DNA of 39,873 nt, taken from positions 1 to 39,873 of the forward strand of contig PKDZ01000055.1 in the NCBI GenBank assembly GCA_002862785.1, in the 5' to 3' direction. The notes under the pieces were generated by a model, which ran no database searches, was not told the DNA's origin, and saw only the letters and a program-made list of their open reading frames with translations. This document shows, one piece after another, positions 33,828 to 39,873 of this stretch (position 1 is the stretch's first letter; each line of letters starts with the position of its first letter). The DNA comes from Flavobacteriales bacterium. Its GTDB lineage: Bacteria; Bacteroidota; Bacteroidia; Flavobacteriales_D; Sanyastnellaceae. The position numbers and the translations under genes were made by a program.

Positions 33828-34871
33828 TCAGGGCGCGGTCGTCGCCCCGAGGTAGCGGCGCCAGCGGTCGATCACCGTCGTCATGTCCTTCGGTAAGTCA
33901 CTCTCGAACTGCTTGAACTCGCCCGTCCCCGGATGGGTGAAGCCGAGCGACTTCGCGTGCAATGCCTGACGCGGCAGGATCTCGAAGTTGTTGGCGATGA
34001 ACTGATTGTACTTGCCGCTCGGCAAGCCCTTCACGATCTGGGCACCACCGTAGGTCTTGTCGCCAAACAGCGGGTGGCCGATGTGCTGCATGTGAACCCG
34101 GATTTGGTGCGTCCGTCCCGTCTCCAGCTTGCACTCCACGAGGGTGACCGGACCCAGCCGCTCCAGCACACGGTAGTGCGTGATGGCGTGTTTGCCTTCG
34201 TTGCCATCGGGAAAGACCGCCTGCACCTTTCGGTCCTTGTAGGAGCGGCCAATGTGGCCCTCCACCGTGCCATCCTCGGCGACATCACCCCACACGAGGG
34301 CGTGGTAGCGCCGTTCGGTCGTCCGCTCGAAGAACTGCTCGCTGAGCGAAACCATGGCGTGCTCGGTCTTGCCAATGACCATCAGGCCTGTCGTGTCCTT
34401 GTCCAGGCGGTGGACCAGACCGGGCCGGGGTGCGGGCTGGCCCTCTGCGGTCGGCAGCTGCTCGAAGTGGTGCAGCAGGCCATTGACCAGCGTTCCGGAA
34501 AAGTTGCCGAATCCGGGGTGGACCACCAGTCCGGCGGGCTTGTGCAACACCGCCACATCGACGTCCTCATACCGGATGTCGAGGGGAATGTCTTCGGCAA
34601 TGAGCTCGAATTCTCGCACCGGCTGCGGCAGCTCGAGCGTCACGATGTCGTGGGGACGGACCTTGTAATTGGACTTGACCGCACTGCCGTTGACGCGGAC
34701 ATAGCCGCTCTTGGCGGCCATCTGCAGCCGGTTTCGCGAGGTGTTGGGCAGCAGGTTGAACAGGAACTTGTCGACGCGCAGCAGGCTCTGGCCCTTGTCA
34801 GCCACAATGCGGTGGTGCTCGAACAGCTCATCCCCGTCCGGCAGGGCCTCCTCGGGAAGCTCTTCGGCCAT
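33828..34871 (-). CDS. rluD: RluD-type 23S rRNA pseudouridine synthase
   Basis: A 347-residue RluA/RluD-family enzyme that isomerises uridines in large-subunit rRNA. It has an N-terminal S4 RNA-binding domain (about 30-90; LRVDKFLFNLLPNTSRNRLQ) and the catalytic domain with VLHKPAGLVVHPG and HRLDKDTTGLMVIGKT, catalytic Asp157, followed by KLETGRTHQIRVHM and HPLFGDKTYGG. RluD itself modifies helix 69; RluA/C paralogues are hard to exclude without a tree. Its ATG shares one base with the stop of the upstream secreted-protein gene (TGATG). A much longer in-frame extension inside that gene is rejected. Confidence 0.93.
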   Translation of the reverse strand: MAEELPEEALPDGDELFEHHRIVADKGQSLLRVDKFLFNLLPNTSRNRLQMAAKSGYVRVNGSAVKSNYKVRPHDIVTLELPQPVREFELIAEDIPLDIRYEDVDVAVLHKPAGLVVHPGFGNFSGTLVNGLLHHFEQLPTAEGQPAPRPGLVHRLDKDTTGLMVIGKTEHAMVSLSEQFFERTTERRYHALVWGDVAEDGTVEGHIGRSYKDRKVQAVFPDGNEGKHAITHYRVLERLGPVTLVECKLETGRTHQIRVHMQHIGHPLFGDKTYGGAQIVKGLPSGKYNQFIANNFEILPRQALHAKSLGFTHPGTGEFKQFESDLPKDMTTVIDRWRRYLGATTAP

Positions 34872-36826
34872 CAGTGCAGGGCGATCCTTCGGGTGGTGCG
34901 CCGTCCGTCGGCACTTTCGATCACGACCAGCGCCAGGCCCCGCGGCAAGTCCGCCACGGCCAGCACTGTGCGGTCCGACCCGAGCGGCCAGAGCCCCGCG
35001 TCCAGCGTGCGTCCGGACAGGTCCGCCAACGACCAGCGGACCGGGCGGTCCATTCCGGACCACCCCAACGTCAATTGTCCGCTCGCCGGATTCGGCCATG
35101 CCTCGAGAGCCGAGGCCACGGACGCATTGTCCTGCTCCTCCACGGCCACAAACACATCGTCGACACCGGCCTGCAGGACCGGGCGAATCATGACCGTACC
35201 CTGGATGGTGGACAGCACCCATTCGGCCCCGAGGCCAAGCTGGTAGTGGACCCGCGTGAAATTGTAGTCGGTGTTTTTGTCGAGGCCGATGTTGAGCGAG
35301 AAGTCCATCTCCTGGACCATGCCCACGTAGACCGTCCCCTCCACCGGAATCGGATTGTCGTACTCGTAATAGGCAAACACATCATGGCCATCCGTGAAGT
35401 AGGCCGGCTGATGGAACAGGTAGTTCTCCCCCATTTCCTCGCCCGGCACGCCGTTGTCATCGGCCCACGCGCGCATCAGGAAGTTGAGGTTGGTCTGCTG
35501 ATTGTAGTATGGAGTGAAATGAATGGCCAGTCCGTAGAGGGTGTCCGGCATCGCAAGGTCATACCGCACCGCCAGCTTGCCCCCGCCGGTCGTCAGGCCA
35601 TACGCCTTCTCGGCGGTGCCGTCGTCGTAGGCATACTCGTTTCGGAAGCTCTGGACAAAGACGATGCTGTCGTTGTCCGGCACCCCGACCACCCCTTGAG
35701 TGATGTCGCCCGTCACATCCGAATAGAAGCTCACTTCAAACGTGGCCGCGGTGTCGTTGTCGGCATCCTCGAAGGTGAAGCCACTGGCCGGGATCAGCTC
35801 CAGGCCATTCTCCACGTAGGGCTCTTGGATGTAGTAGCCCATCGAGAAGGCACTGTTGGCCGGGACGTTGGGCTCGGAATAGGGATTCAGGAAATCCACC
35901 TCCACTTCTGTGGCGGTGTTCTTCACCTTGAATCCGGTGGTCACATTGTCCGCGAAGGGCCGCAGGTTGCGGTGCTCGGACCGGGCACTGTCCGCAATGA
36001 AGGTGGCCGGGTTGGTCAAATAATGCGTCCACGGCATCACCGAGTAGGGTGCGGTCATGGCGTGCGGGACCTCCACGAAAGCCAAATCGTTCCGGGGCAG
36101 GTTGTCGGGATCGAGGAAGTCGTCGAGGTAGACGTAGTCGATGTGCCAGAGGTCCACATTCCCGGCCTGAGCGCCGTGGTTCCGGAACCGGAACCGGAAT
36201 CCGTCCTGCAGGTGAATGAGCTGGTCGACGTGCACCGAAGCCAGGGCAAAGGTGTCCATCTCCGCCCCGGTGACCGACCAAACCTGGCTCCACCCGAACT
36301 CCTCGCCACCATCGGGCGCAAAAAATTCAACGACCAGGCTGTCGTTCTCGTCAGGGGCATTGCCCCGGCCTCCACCCTGGTAAAAGAAGGTCAGGTAGAT
36401 GTCGTCTTCGGGTGTCCGGCCCGCGAGGTTGACCGGCACGGACGTGAGCGTGTCCGCCCATCCAGTAGCGTCCTCGTTGAAGGCATAGGGAAATCCGTTG
36501 GCGCGAAGGCCATCGAGGGTGGCCACGCCGATGGTCGGCGGGTCGATGGCGTAGGTGGTTGTCCGGCGGGCCGACCCATCCGTCCAACGCACAAGCTCAG
36601 CCGGCCCCTCGTCCGAGGCGAACGTCGGCGAGGCAAAATCATCGAGGAACGGCAGCGACAGACTGCCTCCTCCCCGGGTCGACCGGGTCTCCAAGGCCGA
36701 GCGTTCCTGTGCCACGGGCACGAATTGCAGATCACATTCGACCTCCTGGGCGACCAACCCGGCCACCGGACATCCACCCACCACCCAGGCGGCCATCAGC
36801 AAACGGAACAAGACAGATCGAGTCAT
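34871..36826 (-). CDS. Secreted protein with type IX sorting domain
   Basis: A 651-residue exported protein of unknown function. It has a signal peptide (about 1-27, ending GLVAQ) and a beta-rich body with many Asp, Asn and aromatic residues, including early LPFLDDFASPTF and FRFRNHGAQAGNVDLWHIDYVYLDD, which looks like a jelly-roll module. The C-terminal ~75 residues form a type A sorting domain (ALEAWPNPASGQLTLGW, then LADLSGRTL, ending TTRRIALH). It would be carried by the GldKLMN system. It lies between the PASTA gene (ATGA overlap) and rluD (TGATG overlap), so translation of all three is probably coupled. I recall this order in other Bacteroidota, which suggests a general envelope role, but none is known to me. 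Confidence 0.84.
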   Translation of the reverse strand: MTRSVLFRLLMAAWVVGGCPVAGLVAQEVECDLQFVPVAQERSALETRSTRGGGSLSLPFLDDFASPTFASDEGPAELVRWTDGSARRTTTYAIDPPTIGVATLDGLRANGFPYAFNEDATGWADTLTSVPVNLAGRTPEDDIYLTFFYQGGGRGNAPDENDSLVVEFFAPDGGEEFGWSQVWSVTGAEMDTFALASVHVDQLIHLQDGFRFRFRNHGAQAGNVDLWHIDYVYLDDFLDPDNLPRNDLAFVEVPHAMTAPYSVMPWTHYLTNPATFIADSARSEHRNLRPFADNVTTGFKVKNTATEVEVDFLNPYSEPNVPANSAFSMGYYIQEPYVENGLELIPASGFTFEDADNDTAATFEVSFYSDVTGDITQGVVGVPDNDSIVFVQSFRNEYAYDDGTAEKAYGLTTGGGKLAVRYDLAMPDTLYGLAIHFTPYYNQQTNLNFLMRAWADDNGVPGEEMGENYLFHQPAYFTDGHDVFAYYEYDNPIPVEGTVYVGMVQEMDFSLNIGLDKNTDYNFTRVHYQLGLGAEWVLSTIQGTVMIRPVLQAGVDDVFVAVEEQDNASVASALEAWPNPASGQLTLGWSGMDRPVRWSLADLSGRTLDAGLWPLGSDRTVLAVADLPRGLALVVIESADGRRTTRRIALH

Positions 36827-37635
36827 TCGAAAAGGGTGTCGTCTCCCCCGGCAGCGTCGGCGCCTTCGGACAGCCGGACATCGAAATCGATCTCCGAGCC
36901 CGCGCGCACCCGGCGACCGGGCACGTACTCCGGGAGTTGGCTTGAAATTACGGCGAGGGCAGTGTCCTGCCCATTCGTCGGCAAAGCGGACCAGCGCATC
37001 CGTCCCGGCAGGAGTTCGGCCGTTTCAATCCGGTCGAGCGCCTCCAAGAAGGAGAGGCCGACGAAATCGGGAAGCTCCACCTGACGCTCAATGCGCTCTC
37101 CAATGACCAGCACGAGCTCCGCCCCTTTGGGCAACCGATCGCCCGGTCCAAGCGAGTCGCCCCGCAGGTCGCGCACCCCGAGCACCAGACCGGCAAGTTC
37201 ATCGGTGGGCTCATAGCGCTCCCGGAAATCGAAGCCCTTCACGTCGAGGAGGATCCGCGCCACACCAGCGTCCAAGCCCTCCTCAATCTCCAGGCGCTCA
37301 CTCGGCGGGGTGGATCGATACACGGTCAGATAGACATTGCGGGTGCCCTTCACCTCCACCCCGGCCCCCGGGTCCTGCTCGACGACGGCGCCTGGCTGGC
37401 CCTTGGCATTGTACAGGCTGTCGATGACCACGGGCCGCAATCCGGCCGCCTCGAGGGCCACGGCCGCCCCGGCACGGTCGAGTCCGACCACGGCAGGCAC
37501 GGCGATCCGTTCGCTGTGGCGGGTGAAGCCCCGCAGGCCCACGTTCAGCGCCACAAACCCCACCAACCCCAAGACCGCCGCCAGACCCAATTGGACCCAG
37601 AAGACACGGCTGATGAAGAAGCGGAGAAGGCGCAT
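36823..37635 (-). CDS. PASTA-domain membrane protein
   Basis: A 270-residue protein with a short cytoplasmic N-terminus, one membrane helix (about 12-34) and a periplasmic part of three PASTA-like units. Unit one (about 43-108; VPAVVGLDRAGAAVALEAAGL, VVEQDPGAGVEVKGT) is clear, unit two (about 115-180) is degenerate but ends GAELVLVIG, and unit three (about 187-258) starts VELPDFVGLSFLEALDRIE. PASTA domains bind peptidoglycan fragments or penicillin targets in Gram-positive kinases and PBP2x. Here there is no kinase or transpeptidase domain. It lies 30 bases after purL and overlaps the next gene by four bases. Confidence 0.88.
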   Translation of the reverse strand: MRLLRFFISRVFWVQLGLAAVLGLVGFVALNVGLRGFTRHSERIAVPAVVGLDRAGAAVALEAAGLRPVVIDSLYNAKGQPGAVVEQDPGAGVEVKGTRNVYLTVYRSTPPSERLEIEEGLDAGVARILLDVKGFDFRERYEPTDELAGLVLGVRDLRGDSLGPGDRLPKGAELVLVIGERIERQVELPDFVGLSFLEALDRIETAELLPGRMRWSALPTNGQDTALAVISSQLPEYVPGRRVRAGSEIDFDVRLSEGADAAGGDDTLFE

Positions 37636-37665
37636 GCGCAGGGGGGGAACGGGAAAAGGCCGAGG

Positions 37666-39873
37666 TTATTGGGCCATGGCCTCTGGGATGGCCGTCTCCA
37701 TGGCCGTCTCGTATTCGGAAATGAAGCCGTAATGCTGTCCATCCACGACACACTTGCCCTTGGTCGTGTGGCCGAGCAGGGTAACGGGAATGCCGGCCTC
37801 GGCCAGCACGTCGAGGAAGTCCTCTTGGTCGGCTTCGGTCGTCGTGATCACAATGCGGCCCTGGGCCTCCCCAAAGAGGAAGGCATCCAGACGCACCTCA
37901 CTGTCGCTCTCCACATCGAAGCCGAGACCGCGCGGCGAACCCATTTCCACGAGGGCCGTGAACAGGCCGCCATCGCTCACATCGTGGGCGCACGCGATAA
38001 ACTTGCGGTCAATCAACGTGCGCAGCGCAGCGTGCAGCTTGACCTCGAAGTCGAGATCGAAGTGCGGAGCCGGGCTGTACCGAACGCCGTGCACGGAAGA
38101 GAGGTACTCGGAACACCCGATGTCGTTGCGGGACTCGCCGAGCATAAAGATGAGCTCGCCCTTTTCCTTGAAGTCGAGGGTCATCTGGCGGTCGGCGTCC
38201 TCCATGAGGCCCAACATGCCGATGGTCGGGGTCGGATAGACCGGCTTCGCCGTACCGTCGGCGTCCACCGTCTGGTTGTAGAAGCTGACGTTGCCGCCGG
38301 TGACCGGGCTCTCGAAGGCGCGGCAGGCGTCGCCCATGCCTTGGATGGCCCCGACGAACTGCCAATACACTTCCGGGTTGTAGGGGTTGCCGAAGTTGAG
38401 GCAGTTGGTGATGGCACTCGGCGTGCCGCCCACACAGGCAATGTTCCGGGCGGCTTCGGCCACGGCGATGGCGCAGCCCTTCCGCGGGTCGGCCTCCACG
38501 TAGCGGCCATTGCAGTCCACGCTCAAGGCGAGGCCCTTCTTGGAGCCCTTCACCCGCACCACGGCGGCGTCGCCCGGACGGTTGGTGGACCGGTTGACTG
38601 TGCCCACCATGCTGTCGTACTGCTCGTAGACCCAGCGCTTGGACGCGAGATTGGGGCGGGAAACCAGCGCCTTGGCGGTGGCCACGTAGTCGGTCGGCTC
38701 CGGGATGCTGGCCATGTCAAAGGCCGCGATGTCCTTGAGGTAGCCGGGTTCGCTGTACTCCCGCTCGTAGACGGGGGCGCCACCGCCGAGGATGAGGCTG
38801 TCCGCCGGCACCTCGCCGATGAGCTCCTCTCCGTCGAAGTAGCGGAGGGTGTTGCCCTCGGTCACGACGCCAATCTCCACGGCGTGCAGGTCCCACTTGT
38901 CGAAGATGGCCTCGATCTTGGCCTCGCGGCCCTTTTTGACCACCACGAGCATGCGCTCCTGGCTCTCGCTCAGCAGGATTTCAAACGGCTCCATGTCAGC
39001 CTGGCGCGTGGGCACCAGGTCGAGGCGGATGTCCATGCCAACCCCGCCGCCACCGCTCATCTCGGAGGTGGAGCAGGTGATGCCCGCCGCCCCCATGTCC
39101 TGCATGCCGACCACGGCATCGCCGCCGGCGAGTTCGAGGGTGGCCTCGAGGAGGAGCTTCTCCTGGAACGGATCGCCCACCTGCACGGCCGGCAGGTCGG
39201 AGGCGCTGTCCTCGGTGATGTCCTTGGAGGCAAACGAGGCCCCCTGGATGCCATCCTTTCCGGTGGAGGACCCGACGATGTAGACCGGATTGCCCGGGCC
39301 GCCGGCCTTGGCGCTGATGATCCGGTTGCTGTCGACCAGGCCCACGCTCATGGCGTTGACGAGGGGGTTGACCTGGTACACCGGATCGAAGTAGACCTCT
39401 CCGCCCACGATCGGCACGCCAAAGCTGTTGCCGTAATCGCCAATGCCGCGGACGACGCCGTCGAGCAGCCACTTGGTCTTCGGGTTCTCGAGGTCTCCGA
39501 AACGAAGGCTGTTCAATTGGGCAATGGGGCGGGCGCCCATGGTGAAGATGTCGCGGTTGATGCCGCCTACGCCGGTCGCTGCCCCCTGGTAGGGCTCGAG
39601 CGCGCTAGGGTGGTTGTGGCTCTCGATCTTGAAGGCGCACCCGACGCCGTCACCGATGTCGACGATGCCAGCGTTCTCCTCGCCCGCCTTGACCAGCAGG
39701 TGCGGGCCGTCCTTGGGTAGGGTCTTCAGCCACTTGATGGAGTTCTTGTAGCTGCAGTGCTCGGACCACATGACCGAGTAGATGCACATCTCGGTGAAGT
39801 TGGGGGTCCGTCCGAGGATCTCCTTGATCAGGTCGAATTCCTCGGGGCGCAGGCCCATCTCCTGGGCTTGCTC
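37666..39873 (-). CDS. purL: Phosphoribosylformylglycinamidine synthase subunit PurL (5' end outside window)
   Basis: PurL converts FGAR to FGAM in purine synthesis with ATP and ammonia supplied by PurQ. About 735 residues are present and the frame is open to the right edge; a few N-terminal residues are probably missing, since [13 protein letters not shown] continues past the first visible Met. This is the short PurL type, which needs separate PurS and PurQ. Motifs: [11 protein letters not shown] with the catalytic His, [12 protein letters not shown], the [14 protein letters not shown] loop, [21 protein letters not shown], and [17 protein letters not shown] in the second half. No other purine genes are in view. 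Confidence 0.97.
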   Translation of the reverse strand, partial: EQAQEMGLRPEEFDLIKEILGRTPNFTEMCIYSVMWSEHCSYKNSIKWLKTLPKDGPHLLVKAGEENAGIVDIGDGVGCAFKIESHNHPSALEPYQGAATGVGGINRDIFTMGARPIAQLNSLRFGDLENPKTKWLLDGVVRGIGDYGNSFGVPIVGGEVYFDPVYQVNPLVNAMSVGLVDSNRIISAKAGGPGNPVYIVGSSTGKDGIQGASFASKDITEDSASDLPAVQVGDPFQEKLLLEATLELAGGDAVVGMQDMGAAGITCSTSEMSGGGGVGMDIRLDLVPTRQADMEPFEILLSESQERMLVVVKKGREAKIEAIFDKWDLHAVEIGVVTEGNTLRYFDGEELIGEVPADSLILGGGAPVYEREYSEPGYLKDIAAFDMASIPEPTDYVATAKALVSRPNLASKRWVYEQYDSMVGTVNRSTNRPGDAAVVRVKGSKKGLALSVDCNGRYVEADPRKGCAIAVAEAARNIACVGGTPSAITNCLNFGNPYNPEVYWQFVGAIQGMGDACRAFESPVTGGNVSFYNQTVDADGTAKPVYPTPTIGMLGLMEDADRQMTLDFKEKGELIFMLGESRNDIGCSEYLSSVHGVRYSPAPHFDLDFEVKLHAALRTLIDRKFIACAHDVSDGGLFTALVEMGSPRGLGFDVESDSEVRLDAFLFGEAQGRIVITTTEADQEDFLDVLAEAGIPVTLLGHTTKGKCVVDGQHYGFISEYETAMETAIPEAMAQ

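Overview
The window is a compact, GC-rich (by eye a little over 60%) bacterial chromosome segment. It is clearly from the Bacteroidota and most like the Flavobacteriales. The evidence is a complete type IX secretion core (PorP/SprF-type protein, gldK, gldL, gldM, gldN), two secreted proteins with type IX C-terminal sorting domains, a bacterial geranylgeranylglyceryl-phosphate synthase, a CarB without the C-terminal regulatory domain, and promoter elements of the Bacteroidota type (TAnnTTTG) in place of the usual -10. I cannot assign a genus. Nearly all of the DNA is coding, no gene-free stretch exceeds 300 bases, and I see no mobile element, CRISPR array, tRNA or rRNA.

Layout. 1-8.0 kb: end of a GNAT/FemAB-like gene; a leftward carB / small membrane protein / YfhO-type membrane protein group; then a rightward alpha/beta hydrolase coupled to the GGGP synthase. 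8.0-10.5 kb: a leftward TonB-dependent receptor behind a TPP riboswitch, so probably a thiamine (or precursor) importer. 10.5-13.1 kb: cysQ, rsgA and a GldA-like ABC ATPase. 13.1-14.9 kb: an unusual secreted acidic protein with three cysteine-patterned modules separated by Asp/Glu linkers, a PKD domain and a type IX sorting domain. 15.0-21.9 kb: a leftward series miaB, a sigma-54 activator without a sensor domain, lptE, a TPR-like protein, secG, groES, groEL, with stop/start overlaps between the first three. 22.0-31.8 kb: rightward topA, a degenerate arginase-fold protein, then the type IX secretion genes ending in a strong terminator. 31.9-39.9 kb: a rightward ABC-F ATPase converging on a leftward purL (cut by the window edge), PASTA-domain protein, secreted type IX cargo and rluD-type pseudouridine synthase.

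Many genes deal with the cell envelope: type IX secretion and its cargo, LptE, SecG, the outer-membrane receptor and GGGP synthase. They are mixed with housekeeping genes (carB, purL, groESL, topA, miaB, rsgA, rluD). The strongest candidate for something undescribed is the acidic cysteine-module protein at 13133-14902. Next come the arginase-fold protein that has lost metal ligands beside the secretion genes, and the TPP riboswitch whose P1 region overlaps both the promoter and a downstream hairpin.
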